From Streptomyces capillispiralis (GTDB lineage Bacteria; Actinomycetota; Actinomycetes; Streptomycetales; Streptomycetaceae), in the NCBI RefSeq assembly GCF_007829875.1, contig NZ_VIWV01000001.1, forward strand, positions 7,824,001-7,888,000: DNA of 64,000 nt, in the 5' to 3' direction. The translations under genes were made by a program, and so were the position numbers. This document shows, in pieces, positions 28,985 through 38,180 of this stretch. The stretch's first letter is position 1. Every line of letters begins with the position of its first letter. The notes beneath the pieces were generated by a model that had not been told where the DNA came from, searched no databases, and saw nothing but the letters and a program-made list of their open reading frames with translations.

Positions 28985-29899
28985 ATGAAGGCCATCGTTT
29001 TCGACACGTTCGGCGGCACCGAGGTCCTGCACGAGGCGGAGATCGAGGTGCCCCGGCCCGGCCCCGGCCAGGTCCGCGTGCGTGTCCGCGCCGTGGGCGT
29101 CAACCCGGTGGACGGCAAGATCCGCTCCGGTGGCATGGAGGCGATCTTCCCCACCACGCTGCCGGCCGTGCCCGGCGGAGAGATCGCCGGCGTGGTCGAC
29201 GCCGTCGGCGAGGGCGTCGACCACCTGAAGGCGGGGGACGAGGTCCTGGGCTGGTCCGACACCGGCTCCTACGCCCAGTACGCCCTGGCGTCCGCGGCCG
29301 TCCTCGCGCCCAAGCCGGCCGGCCTGGACTGGGCGCACGCCGCCGCCCTGCCCGTGGCGAGCGACGGTGCCGAACGCGTGCTGGACCTGCTCGACGTCAC
29401 CTCGGGCGAGACCCTGCTGATCCACGGAGCGTCCGGCGCGCTCGGCACCGTCGCCGTCCAGCTCGCCGTCGCCCGCGGCGCCCGCGTCATCGGCACCGCC
29501 GGACCGGCCAACCAGGAATACGTCGCCTCACTCGGCGCCACCCCCCTCGTCTACGGGGACAACCTGGTCGAGCGGGTCCGCGCGCTCGCCCCCGAAGGGG
29601 TGGACGCCGTCTTCGACGCCGCGGGCAAGGGCGCACTGGAGGACTCCATCACCCTGCGCGGCGGCACCGACCGGATCGTCACCACCGCCGACTTCCGCGC
29701 CCGCGAACTCGGCGTCGTCTTCGCCGAGGGCCCCCAGCGCCGCTCCGCCGCCCGGCTCGCCGAACTGGCCCGGCAGGCCGCCGACGGCACGCTGGTGACC
29801 ACGGTCGGCGCCACCTACCCGCTGGCCGAGGCCGCCGAGGCGCAGCAGGCCAGCGACGCCGGCCACAACCGTGGCAAGCTCGTCCTCACCGTCAACTGA
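28985..29899 (+). CDS. NADP-dependent quinone oxidoreductase-like protein (MDR family)
   Basis: A 304-residue zinc-free medium-chain reductase. The GroES-like N-domain contains VRAVGVNPVDGKIRSGG and the Rossmann domain has the nucleotide loop IHGASGALGTVAVQLA. Enzymes of this type reduce quinones or enones with NADPH in the cytoplasm. The ATG at 28985 follows GAGGGGAC. The MarR gene starts 37 bases after its stop, and a large operator-like palindrome precedes it, so inducible control by that regulator is likely. Confidence 0.93.
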   Translation: MKAIVFDTFGGTEVLHEAEIEVPRPGPGQVRVRVRAVGVNPVDGKIRSGGMEAIFPTTLPAVPGGEIAGVVDAVGEGVDHLKAGDEVLGWSDTGSYAQYALASAAVLAPKPAGLDWAHAAALPVASDGAERVLDLLDVTSGETLLIHGASGALGTVAVQLAVARGARVIGTAGPANQEYVASLGATPLVYGDNLVERVRALAPEGVDAVFDAAGKGALEDSITLRGGTDRIVTTADFRARELGVVFAEGPQRRSAARLAELARQAADGTLVTTVGATYPLAEAAEAQQASDAGHNRGKLVLTVN

Positions 29900-29935
29900 A
29901 CGATCACTCCCACTCACGTGGCCAAGGGAGCAGCA

Positions 29936-30415
29936 ATGTCCGGTACCACCTCACCAGAGCTGCCGAACGCGGCGGGCGACGGGCCGTTGAGCTACGCCAT
30001 CTTCCAGCTCGCCCGCGCCCACCGCGGCCACGCCGCCGCCATGCTGCGCGCCATGAACCTGCACCCGGGTCAGGAACTGCTGCTGATGCAGCTCTTCGAC
30101 CGCGACGGCCAGACCCAGGCCGAACTGCTGGAACGGGTCGGCCTCGACCACTCCACCGTCTCCAAATCCCTGCGCCGCATGCAGGAGGCGGGCCTGCTCA
30201 CCCGTGAGCCGGCCCCCCACGACCGACGGGTCATGGTGGTCCACCTCACCGACAGCGGCCGCGCCCTGCGGCAGCCCATCACCGACATGTGGCGCACCCT
30301 GGAGGAGATCTCCGTGCGTGAGCTGACCCCCGACCAGATCGAGATGTTCACCACGTGTGCGCGACTGATCGAGAAGTCGGTCAGGGACCACAGCCGACAG
30401 ACACCCGTCGGGTAG
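29936..30415 (+). CDS. MarR-family transcriptional regulator
   Basis: A 159-residue winged-helix regulator. The recognition part is LLERVGLDHSTVSKSLRRMQEAGLL and the wing EPAPHDRRVMVVHLT, both typical of MarR. The ATG at 29936 is chosen for its GGGAGC ribosome site. It forms an operon with the preceding oxidoreductase and probably represses it through the palindrome at 28900-28941. Ligands of this family are often phenolics or oxidants. Confidence 0.93.
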   Translation: MSGTTSPELPNAAGDGPLSYAIFQLARAHRGHAAAMLRAMNLHPGQELLLMQLFDRDGQTQAELLERVGLDHSTVSKSLRRMQEAGLLTREPAPHDRRVMVVHLTDSGRALRQPITDMWRTLEEISVRELTPDQIEMFTTCARLIEKSVRDHSRQTPVG

Positions 30416-30720
30416 TCGGGCACGGCCGGGCGGCCCACTCGCCCGGCGCACCTCCCACCCGCGCGCACCGATCCCACCCCGCGCGCGGCGAGGGCGCCCC
30501 GAGGGCAGCCCTCGCCACCCGGGGCACCAGGAACCCGCCGCGGACGCGCGGCACGCGTGTACGCGCGTTGACGCGCCGTAGGCCCGTAGGCCCCACACCG
30601 GCGCGGATGCCGCCGTTCCGGCCGGCGCGCAAGAACCGCCACCGCCGCTTCCCGCAGCACAGCCGCGCCCCAGCCGGCGCCTTCTTCTCTTCCACCCCGT
30701 GTGACACCAGGGAGATTCCC
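30416..30720. other. Gene-free, very GC-rich spacer
   Basis: I see no gene or clear regulatory repeat here. It separates the MarR gene from the frameshifted Old Yellow Enzyme gene, whose GGGAGA ribosome site is at the right end. Confidence 0.4.
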
Positions 30721-31841
30721 ATGACGGATGCATTCACCCCGATGGACATGGTCGGCCAGTCGCTGACCAACCGCATCGTGATGGCGCCGATGACCCGCAG
30801 CCGGGCCTACGGTCCGGGAGCCACCGCGACCGAACTGATGGCGACCTACTACAGCCAGCGCGCGAGTGCGGGCCTCATCGTCACCGAGGGGATCCAGCCC
30901 TCCGTGGTCGGCCAGGGATACCCCGACACCCCCGGCCTGCACTCTCCCGCGCAGGTGGCCGCCTGGCGCAAGGTCACCGACGCCGTCCACCGCGACGGTG
31001 GTGTGATCTTCGCGCAACTGATGCACACCGGCCGCATCGGCCACCCCAGTCTGCTGCCCGACGGCCTGACCCCGTCGCCCCTTCCCCCGTCGCAGCCGAG
31101 GGTCAGGTCTTCACCCGCCAGGGACCGATGGATTTCGTCACCCCGCGGGAGCTGGACGCCGACGCCATCACCCGCACCATCGCCGACTTCGCCGACGCGG
31201 CACGCAACGCGATCGCCGCCGGCTTCGACGGTGTGGAACTCCACGGCGCCAACGGCTACCTGATCCACCAGTTCCTCGCACCCCACACCAACCGGCGCAC
31301 CGACGACTGGGGCGGCGACGTCAACGGCCGAGTCCGCTTCGGTCTCGAGGTGGCCGCCGCCGTCGCGGCGGCGATCGGCGGCCACCGCACCGGCTTCCGC
31401 ATCTCCCCGGGCAACCCCTACAACGACATCGCCGAGACGGACGCGGCAGACGTGGAGAACACCTACACCACCCTGGTCGGCCGGCTCGGCGAACTCAACC
31501 TCGCCTACCTGCACATGATCGAAGGCCCCGACCGCACCCTGACCACGCGCCTGCGCAAGACCTGGCCCGCCACGTTCGTCCTCAACCCGTTCACCCACCC
31601 CGAGCCCACCGGCCCGGACGCCCTCACCCTCGTCGAGGACGGCACCACGGACATGGTCGCCTTCGGCGCCCTGTTCCTCGCCAACCCCGACCTTCCCGCC
31701 CGCCTGGCCGCCAACGGCCCCTTCAACACACCCGACCCGTCCACCTTCTACGGCGGCGACCACCACGGCTACACCGACTACCCGGGCCTCCTGGACCCGG
31801 ACCTGCCGAGCGAGGACATCCGCACCGGAAACCCCCGATAG
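30721..31841 (+). pseudogene. Old Yellow Enzyme-family ene-reductase, frameshifted
   Basis: Together the two frames encode a full OYE/NADH:flavin oxidoreductase TIM barrel of about 373 residues. The first frame gives MTDAFTPMDMVGQSLTNRIV through LMHTGRIGHPSLLPDGLTP. The second continues GQVFTRQGPMDFVTPRELD, then HGANGYLIHQFLAPHTNRR and an FMN-binding C-terminus. The break is a missing base near 31071-31075, within the run ACCCCGTCGCC. All family blocks are otherwise intact, so this is either a recent mutation or a sequencing error. Such enzymes reduce activated C=C bonds with FMN and NAD(P)H. Confidence 0.85.
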
Positions 31842-31881
31842 CCGGGCGTCGTCAGCGGCAACGGCGCGGATTGGCCGGGAA

Positions 31882-33204
31882 TCACGCCCGTTTCAGCGGC
31901 GCCGGCGCGGGCGGTGGCGCAGCAGTCCCGGAATGAGCATCCGCCTGGGCGTGCACCGGCGGCTGGTCCGGCCAGGCGAACGCGTACCGGGGATCGCCCC
32001 CGCGGCTCAGCCGTACGAAGCGCAGGAGTTCACGGACGATGCCCGCGTTGCCCATCGCCCAACCGGTGCACGGTTCGAGGTCGCTCGGGGTGGCTCGGTG
32101 CTCGACGTTGGACCAACGGGCGCCGTCGCCGTCCCGAATCGCGCGGGCGGCGAGGTCCGCGACGAGGGTGTGGGCGAAGCCGTACGGGTCCCGCTGTTCG
32201 GCGATGCGGTCACAGGCCAGGGCGAGGACACCCGCGGTCCCGCAGCAGCGGCCGTTGTTGTCCCAGAAGCCGGGGCGCAGCCGCCGGGGCAGGCCGGAGC
32301 GGGTGACCGTGTGCCAGCAGCGGTCGGACAGGGCGGACCAGGCGGGGTCGGCCGTGATGTCCCGCAGCTGCCGGAAGACCTGGGCGTCACCGGCCGGGCC
32401 GTGGCACCAGCCGTAGCTGACGGGCTCGATCACGTCGGGCCGGTACTGCGGGGTGGAGTGCGGCACCAGGAAGCCTTCCGACCCCGCCTCGTCACGTGCA
32501 ATGACGTCCGCGGCACCGGCCAGGGCCAGCTCGACCAGGTCCGCGTGGCCGGTGTCCCGGCCGATCCGGGCGAGCGCCAGGGCGATGCCGAGCGTGCCGT
32601 GCGAGAGGTGGTGCAGGCGGGAGTCGGTGCCGGTGCGGTGGGCCCAGTGGACGCCCGCACGGGTCTGCTCCGCCGTCCGCAGGTACGGCTCCACGGCGAG
32701 GACCGCCAGTTCGGCGTCGCCGGCCAGGAGTGCGCCGAGGCCGATCCCCGCGTTGCCGCCCATCAGCTCGAACAGCTCGCCCCAGCGGGTTCCGTCGAAG
32801 CGTGAGCGCACGAGTTCCAGCGCTCGGTCGGCGGCGGTGCCGGCGGCCTTGTCGCCGAGTTCGTCGTGAACCACGCGCAGGACGAGTGCCATTCCGGTAC
32901 GGCCGAAGTAGAGGGAGTCGTCGTCGACGCCGTCGACGGAGTCCGCGAGGCCGCGGGCGGCGCGCAGGGCGGCATCGGCGTAGGAGTCGTCGCCGAAGTG
33001 CCGCCACGCCTCCAGGAGCACGGGCACGACACCGGCCGTACCGCTGTAGAGCATCGGGTCGACGTCTTCGTCCGAGAGCCTGGTTGGCCAGGCGAGGTTC
33101 CCGTCGGGAGTTTCCCGCGCCGCCGCGGTCAGCCACCGCAGCCCGTCCACCGCGAGTCCTTCGACCTCGTCGACCGCCATGACCTTGGCTTCCGGTGCCG
33201 TCAT
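31882..33204 (-). CDS. LanC-like cyclase family protein
   Basis: A 440-residue alpha/alpha-toroid protein. Seven GxxG-type turns are visible: YSGTAG, YFGRTG, MGGNAG, LSHGTLG, CHGPAG, CCGTAG and AMGNAG. Putative zinc ligands are Cys267 (in WCHG) and Cys320-Cys321 (in GRCCG); the Cys-Cys pair replaces the Cys-His of NisC, as in LanKC/LanL-type cyclases. LanC enzymes form thioether rings in lanthipeptides. No dehydratase or lanthipeptide precursor is beside it, so a stand-alone or unrelated thioether role is possible. ATG start with a GGGAG site. The tail after residue 420 is Pro/Ala-rich. Confidence 0.88.
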   Translation of the reverse strand: MTAPEAKVMAVDEVEGLAVDGLRWLTAAARETPDGNLAWPTRLSDEDVDPMLYSGTAGVVPVLLEAWRHFGDDSYADAALRAARGLADSVDGVDDDSLYFGRTGMALVLRVVHDELGDKAAGTAADRALELVRSRFDGTRWGELFELMGGNAGIGLGALLAGDAELAVLAVEPYLRTAEQTRAGVHWAHRTGTDSRLHHLSHGTLGIALALARIGRDTGHADLVELALAGAADVIARDEAGSEGFLVPHSTPQYRPDVIEPVSYGWCHGPAGDAQVFRQLRDITADPAWSALSDRCWHTVTRSGLPRRLRPGFWDNNGRCCGTAGVLALACDRIAEQRDPYGFAHTLVADLAARAIRDGDGARWSNVEHRATPSDLEPCTGWAMGNAGIVRELLRFVRLSRGGDPRYAFAWPDQPPVHAQADAHSGTAAPPPAPAPLKRA

Positions 33205-33414
33205 GGACTCACTCTCCCATGATCATCGGGGGTTGCCCAGAGGGGCACCACTCCGGCCTCAAGCAGGTGACTGCGTCGCAGGAGCACCTGTACCGGCGGG
33301 CCGTCCCTGTTGAGGCCGGTCTCCAACAGCCGGTCTAAGAGGGCATCTGATCTACGTAGTTGGTAGTTAGGGATGTTTTTGTGACTGCTGGTGTTGGCGA
33401 TCGTTGGGCGAGGT

Positions 33415-34230
33415 GTGAGTGCTCGTCGCCTGTACCGCAGTGATGTCTCCGACGCCCGCTGGAGCTTGATCGAACCGGTCTTCGCCGCCTGGCGAGCCAG
33501 GCGAACCGGACCCGGCACAGCGGCCCGAGTGCATGACCTGCGGGAGATCGTCAACGCGATCCTGTACGTCAACCGCACCGGTATCCCGTGGGAGTACTTG
33601 CCCCACGACTTCCCGCCGTACAAGACCGTCTACGACTACTACGCCAAGTGGGAAGCCGACGGCACCACCCAGCAGGTCCACGACCTGCTCCGGGACAAGA
33701 CCCGCCGATCCCACGGCCGCAGCACTCAGCCGACCGCGGCCGTGATCGACGCGCAGAGCGTGAAGACCTCGGCAAACGTGGCCGAGACCAGCCAGGGCAT
33801 CGACGCCGGCAAGAAGATCAAGGGATGCAAGCGGCACGTCATCACCGACACCCTCGGCCTGGTCCTGGCCGTATTGGTCACCGCCGCGTCCGTGCACGAC
33901 ACCACCGGCGGCAAGCTCCTGCTCGACGACCTGGCCGCAGCCCACCCCACCGTGTCGAAGGTCTGGGCCGACGGCGGCTACCAGAGCAGCATTCTCAACC
34001 ACGGCGCCAGCTGGGGGTCGGTGTGGAGGTCGTGCAGCGACCACGAACGAAGGGGTTCGAACCATTGCCGAAACGGTGGGTAATCGAGCGGACCTTCGGC
34101 TGGCTGATGCAGCACCGCCGCCTGGCGCGGGACTACGAAGCCCTCCCGCAGAGGTCCCGGGCAATGATCCACTGGGCGATGGCTAACAAAATGTCCCGCG
34201 AGCTCACGGGAGAACCTGGGCTCACCCAAA
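33415..34230 (+). mobile_element. IS5-family transposase, frameshifted
   Basis: A DDE transposase of the IS5 type in two frames. Frame 1 runs from the GTG at 33415 (VSARRLYRSDVSDARW) through VIDAQSVKTS and WADGGY. Near 34007-34020 a one-base shift moves the signal to another frame, with VEVVQR, then KRWVIERTFGWL and MANKMSREL. All three acidic residues (D, D, E) are therefore present but split. Clear terminal inverted repeats were not found, and the C-terminal frame has no natural stop. The element is probably inactive. Confidence 0.85.
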
Positions 34231-34556
34231 CGGGTGAGACCCGCCATCGCCTGGAAACCACTCGTGCCCAGGATCCCGGATGCTGGCCACCTTCTCGGTC
34301 CGCGGGGGCCGGCGGGGGCGATCGCGGGGGAGCCTGAGCCTCATACGCCACCTCTCCAAGCCTCGGCATCATCCTGCGGCGTCTCTTGGGCTCAACTTGG
34401 CTAACCCTCCGTGCCCCCACCGGTCACACCCTGACGTGCTGCACGGCTCGGGATTGATCAAGCCCCTGCTCCCGTAAAGGTCGAGACCGCGTAATCGCTG
34501 GGATCACAGCAAAAGGGCCATGCGTGGGCAGGGTCTTCTTGACAAGGATCATCCTT

Positions 34557-34622
34557 GCGGCAAGCGGCAAGCGGCAAGCGGCAAGCGGCAAGCGGCAAGC
34601 GGCAAGCGGCAAGCGGCAAGCG
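34557..34622. repeat. Heptanucleotide tandem repeat (CAAGCGG, about 9 copies)
   Basis: Eight perfect copies of CAAGCGG plus a partial ninth begin at 34561, preceded by GCGG. The array lies about 250 bases before the bacteriocin-like gene. A 7-base unit in a non-coding upstream region can vary in copy number by slippage. The region encodes no protein I recognise. Confidence 0.9.
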
Positions 34623-34710
34623 CATTGGCGAGTCAAGTTATCGCCATTGTTGCCACGCAAAGAGTTGACTGTACGTGAAATGTTCATCCACACAACGTGA
34701 TTGATTTAAT

Positions 34711-34723
34711 GTCAATTATTGAC
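34711..34723. promoter_or_regulatory. Palindrome GTCAATTATTGAC in the bacteriocin upstream region
   Basis: Perfect 6-base arms stand around a central T, in an A/T-rich stretch 146 bases before the bacteriocin-like start. It could be an operator or part of a promoter. No regulator gene is adjacent. Confidence 0.4.
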
Positions 34724-34868
34724 CCTACAACAAAAGCCTTGCGCGGCAACATTTTTACCGGCCTCAGCGGATGCGCTTTGGGCGAGGCGGGCGCACACTG
34801 AAGGAGTACGCGGATTCCGGGGGTGTTGTACGCGTATCCCAAGTCGGTACTCGAGGCTGGAGGAAGTG

Positions 34869-35522
34869 ATGGCGGGATCTCCTGTGACGACGAGCGAACG
34901 ACTCGCTCTGATTACCGGCGATCAGGCAAAATCGGAGTGGGATCGCCTGAACCGTAGCTATTCGCAACTGGGTCAGCTGCGAGAGGCTCTCCCCGCGATT
35001 CTCGGAGCCAACCTTTCCGAGGCTGACGAGCAGGACCCGATCGGCCTTCGGGGAGACTGGGACCTGGACAGGGAGGTTTACCCTGCGGGAGGTCCCGAGG
35101 CCGGCCCGGGAGTGAACGCGGTCAAATCTGGTCTGATCGTCACCAGCGTCAACTACGGAAACAACCTGGTCGCCATGTGCGCGAGCGTGTTGAAGGGCGA
35201 ACCCGACGGGCCAGAGGTAGTGGAAGCGTTCACGCTCCAAACCTCGAGTTCGAACTTTCTGGACGACGTCAAGGAGCAGGGCGTCAGTGGCGGGAAACTG
35301 CAACCCAGGTCAGGCTTCTGGGACACGCTCCTTGACTGCCTCTCGAGGGACTGCGGGCAGGCGTGCCTCAGTGCTGCCGTCTCATGTCGCAAGGACAACT
35401 GGGCTGACTTCCTCGTCTGTCTTGCGGGGCGATGCGGTTTGTGCGTGGTCAAGTGCCACGCGTGCGCGGGGTGTAAGTGCGCGTACTGGTGTGTGCCCGT
35501 CGCCGGATGCTGCGGTCAATGA
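34869..35522 (+). CDS. Cysteine-rich bacteriocin precursor candidate (fulvocin C-related)
   Basis: A 217-residue protein with a sharp two-part build. Residues 1-150 are a soluble, charged region (SEWDRLNRSYSQLGQLREAL near the start) with a single Cys104. Residues 151-217 hold 14 cysteines, at 157, 162, 166, 173, 184, 189, 192, 196, 199, 202, 204, 208, 214 and 215. No Sec signal peptide is evident. The pattern recalls proteins annotated as fulvocin C-related or halocin C8-like bacteriocins, in which a Cys-rich C-terminal peptide is released from an N-terminal part that may give immunity. A metal-binding or redox protein is the alternative. The ATG has a GGAGGAAG site. Two small genes follow in the same operon. 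Confidence 0.75.
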   Translation: MAGSPVTTSERLALITGDQAKSEWDRLNRSYSQLGQLREALPAILGANLSEADEQDPIGLRGDWDLDREVYPAGGPEAGPGVNAVKSGLIVTSVNYGNNLVAMCASVLKGEPDGPEVVEAFTLQTSSSNFLDDVKEQGVSGGKLQPRSGFWDTLLDCLSRDCGQACLSAAVSCRKDNWADFLVCLAGRCGLCVVKCHACAGCKCAYWCVPVAGCCGQ

Positions 35523-35538
35523 CGGGGGAGAAGGTCAC

Positions 35539-36036
35539 GTGACTACCACTCACTGGCTGGAAATTCCGATTCGTCAGCCGATCCACGAGGGCGCACCGGT
35601 GGACACGAAGTACGAAGTCGGCGATGCCGTCGTGGTCTACAGCAACGATTCGGCATACGTCGGACTGGGTGATCGGCGCGCCGCCGAGGCGCTTCTGGTC
35701 CATCAGGATGTGCGAGCGCTCGGCGACCGCGAGGTGGATCGCACAAAGCCTGTTCCAGGGCTCTCCCTGACCCTGGGTGAACTGGAACACCAGGTCGGCC
35801 GGCTGCGCAAGCGGTCGGCATCCCGGCATGCGACCGGCCTGGGAGATGCGATCGCATTTCTCACGCGGCGCCTGGGGGTCAGGGAATGCGGAAGTTGTGC
35901 CCGGCGTCACAGGAATATGAACAGGGTGCGGATATGGGGGTGGTGGAGAGAAGGAAAGATCGGAAAATTCATGGGAAACGCGACGGCAATAGTCCGTCAG
36001 CGTGACGAGCAGGAGGCAGAAAATGGCAGCATATGA
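35539..36036 (+). CDS. Hypothetical protein of the bacteriocin-like operon, with CxxC motif
   Basis: A 165-residue protein without a recognised family. The GTG at 35539 has a strong GGGGGAGAAGG site, 16 bases after the bacteriocin-like stop. The N-terminal half is beta-rich and acidic (VTTTHWLEIPIRQPIHEG, then VGDAVVVYSNDSAYVGLG). The C-terminal third is strongly basic, with ECGSCARRHRNMNRVRIWGW containing the only two cysteines as CxxC. It overlaps the next gene by 14 bases. An accessory role (maturation, immunity or reduction of the Cys-rich product) is possible from position only. Confidence 0.6.
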   Translation: MTTTHWLEIPIRQPIHEGAPVDTKYEVGDAVVVYSNDSAYVGLGDRRAAEALLVHQDVRALGDREVDRTKPVPGLSLTLGELEHQVGRLRKRSASRHATGLGDAIAFLTRRLGVRECGSCARRHRNMNRVRIWGWWREGKIGKFMGNATAIVRQRDEQEAENGSI

Positions 36037-36490
36037 CGACGGCCTCAAGGAAAGGGCAGTCAGCAGCACCTTCAGGGATGCCGCCCTCTTCGGGGTCGAG
36101 GCGTCCGGTACGACGGTGCTCTTCGGGAAGGCCGCCCTGCGGCTCCCCGTGGCGATATCCGACAATCCGGGAGGCAGGAAGTCCATTCATGACATGCCGC
36201 AGAGCGAGCCGACTCTGACGGGTGTCTACGTGGTCGACCTGCAGGTCGTGCGCGAGGTGCTCACGCGGACGGGCGATGCCTCCTACGAGGCGGAGCTCGT
36301 GTCCAAGACCGGACAGACCCTGTTCGAGGGCATGGGCAACCTCGAACACATCAACCCTGAAATCGGCTACAGCAGTATCACCTTCAAGGGCAAGTACAAG
36401 GAGCTGGCGCCGACGCTCCTCGGCCTCGAGGCGGAGGAACCTGCGGAGTGGACCAGGTTCACCATCGTCTGGAGCGGCATCGCCTGGTGA
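36023..36490 (+). CDS. Hypothetical protein, third gene of the bacteriocin-like operon
   Basis: A 155-residue cytoplasmic-looking protein with no Cys, signal peptide or membrane segment. The ATG at 36023 has a perfect AGGAGG site inside the end of the previous gene, so the two are coupled. Alternating hydrophobic strands (VYVVDLQVVREVL, SSITFKGKYKELAP, WTRFTIVWSGIAW) suggest a beta-rich fold. I do not recognise the family. A gene at this position beside a toxin candidate could be an immunity protein, but nothing in the sequence shows it. Confidence 0.6.
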   Translation: MAAYDDGLKERAVSSTFRDAALFGVEASGTTVLFGKAALRLPVAISDNPGGRKSIHDMPQSEPTLTGVYVVDLQVVREVLTRTGDASYEAELVSKTGQTLFEGMGNLEHINPEIGYSSITFKGKYKELAPTLLGLEAEEPAEWTRFTIVWSGIAW

Positions 36491-36539
36491 GTGCAGCCAC
36501 GCGTGGACAAGCGGCCACCGCGGATCACTGTGAGGTGAT

Positions 36540-37930
36540 TGGGCGGTGGCCGCGGTGAGTTCGCCCCCGCTGCCACCACCCGTGAGACCCATCTGTCGGT
36601 CACCCTGTCCGCGTCCGTCTTGATCGCGTCGGGGCTGAGGAAGTCGCCGCGTGGGACGGAGCGCGGGCGGATGGTGCCGCCGCGGGTGATGTGCCGGAAC
36701 AGCGGACCGGAGGTGATGCCGTGGGCGCCCCGCAGCGCGGCCTCGGCCGTGTCGTCGTCCTCCGGCACCAGGCTCACCACCGTGGCCGCCGCACTGGACA
36801 GCGCCGCCCGGGGGGCCACCTCCTCCAGCGCCGCCCACAGCGCGGCCACGTCCACATCGCAGCCGCTCTGCTCGATGAGCTCCAGCTCCTCGATGAACAC
36901 CGCCGCCGCCCGCGCCACCAGCCGCGATGCCTTCTCCAACTGTGGCAGGGTCGACAAGCGCTGCTTGTCCGTGGACCGCTTCGCGGCACTGATCAACCGG
37001 GTGGCCATCAGGATCTCGAACAGGTCCAGGGCGTCGTCGATCGCCTCGCGTCCAGGTGGCGCGTCACCGCGGTGAGCATCGCCGTGCGCTTGGGCTCCGA
37101 GGCCCGCTCCAGCTTCGCCGCCTTCGTGCCCAGCCCGTAACGGGCCAGCGCGGACAGCCGGTTCGGTGGGATCTTGTCCAGCTTCACCCGCCCCAGCTGG
37201 AACGCGGCAACATCCTCGACCCGCCGCGAAGCACCCTTCATCGCCGTGCCCGTGGTCCGTGTCGGCGGCCGGCGCATCCGTTCCAGCTCCGAGTACCGCT
37301 TGCCCTCCGGCGTCTTCAGCGTGGCCACCAGGTCCCCGAGCAGTGCCGCATTCGCCCGCCGGACCTCCTTGGCGACCGTGACGTGCAGCCGTTCCTCCAC
37401 GATCCTGCGGACCTCGGCGACCTCCCGGGCCAGCACGCTCACCCCCGGCAGCAGCACCCGGTTGCGGCGCAGCCAGCCCACCGAATGATCGAACACGGCC
37501 TTCGACCCCTCGGCGTGCGCCGTCCATGCCCGCCCGTGCAGGAACGCCCGGAACTTCCGGCCCAGCGCGTGGTCCTCGTACTGGTGGTAGCCGTACGCCT
37601 CGCGTATCTCCCACGCGTGCTCGTACGCCGTCATCTGGCGCTCGGTGTACCGCTTGATCCGGGAGGCATCCTCGATCTCCAGCTGCGCGGCCAGGTGCTC
37701 CACCACCGGCCACGCCACGGGCAGGGGTCCTCCAGGAACAGCCCGATGTACCTCACCGTGCACATCTGGAGAGCGGAGCCGAGGCGACTGTGGTCACCGC
37801 GCCGCTTCGCGATCAGCTTCCGGTCCTCGTCATCAAGGAAGAAGAACCGTTCCAGCTCGGGTCTCGTCGGCTTATCCGCGAACGATCCGAATGCGGTGGC
37901 CTGCTCATCAGTCAGACATTCCACGGGCAT
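36540..37930 (-). pseudogene. Tn3-family transposase, N-terminal half, frameshifted and truncated
   Basis: The signal begins at MPVECLTDEQATAFGSFADK (37930), a DUF4158-type N-terminus of Tn3-family TnpA. It continues through ERFFFLDDEDRKLIAKRRG and EDASRIKRYTERQMTAYEHA. At least two frame breaks occur, near 37722 (one base lost) and near 37040. Similarity ends around 36570, well before the catalytic DDE domain, so the element cannot transpose. From 37931 to 38180 I see no gene. Confidence 0.85.
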
Positions 37931-38180
37931 ATCGCGGACGTAACCAGTCGCAACGAGCGAACATAGATCTTCCGCCGAACACCCCAAACGAGCCGATCAC
38001 GTTGCCAGACGACCAAGATCAAATGCTTAGCGCTCATGGCTGTTCCGTTGGTCCCCAAGGCCGTATACCTAAAGGAGTTGGGGTCATCTGAGTAACCTGA
38101 TCTGCACTCGTCGGCCGCGTGCGCGGTGGTCGGCGGGCAGCGTACGGGCGGGTGCGAAGCCGACGACGAGGGGAACGTTC

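Larger units (their letters stand above)
34231..34868. other. A/T-richer spacer before the bacteriocin operon
   Basis: There is no gene here. It holds a hairpin-like repeat at its left edge (CTCACCC/GGGTGAG, 34221-34238), the heptanucleotide array at 34557-34622, and an A/T-rich promoter-like zone (34640-34740) with a perfect palindrome at 34711-34723. The low G/C contrasts with the flanks. Confidence 0.5.

Noticed and set aside
33999..34025. Programmed frameshift joining two transposase frames
   Set aside because: The break lies late in the gene, near the third acidic residue, not at the usual position of programmed shifts in IS5 subgroups, and no clear slippery heptamer with stimulator was seen. 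Simple decay is more likely.
34216..34240. CTCACCC/GGGTGAG hairpin as the IS5 element's terminal repeat
   Set aside because: No matching copy occurs near the left end (33330-33400), so it cannot be called a terminal inverted repeat.
34557..34622. CRISPR array
   Set aside because: The unit is only 7 bases with no spacers and no cas genes; it is a simple tandem repeat.
38034..38180. Small gene before the NACHT gene
   Set aside because: The candidate frames are Arg/Pro-rich and lack a ribosome site or any family resemblance.
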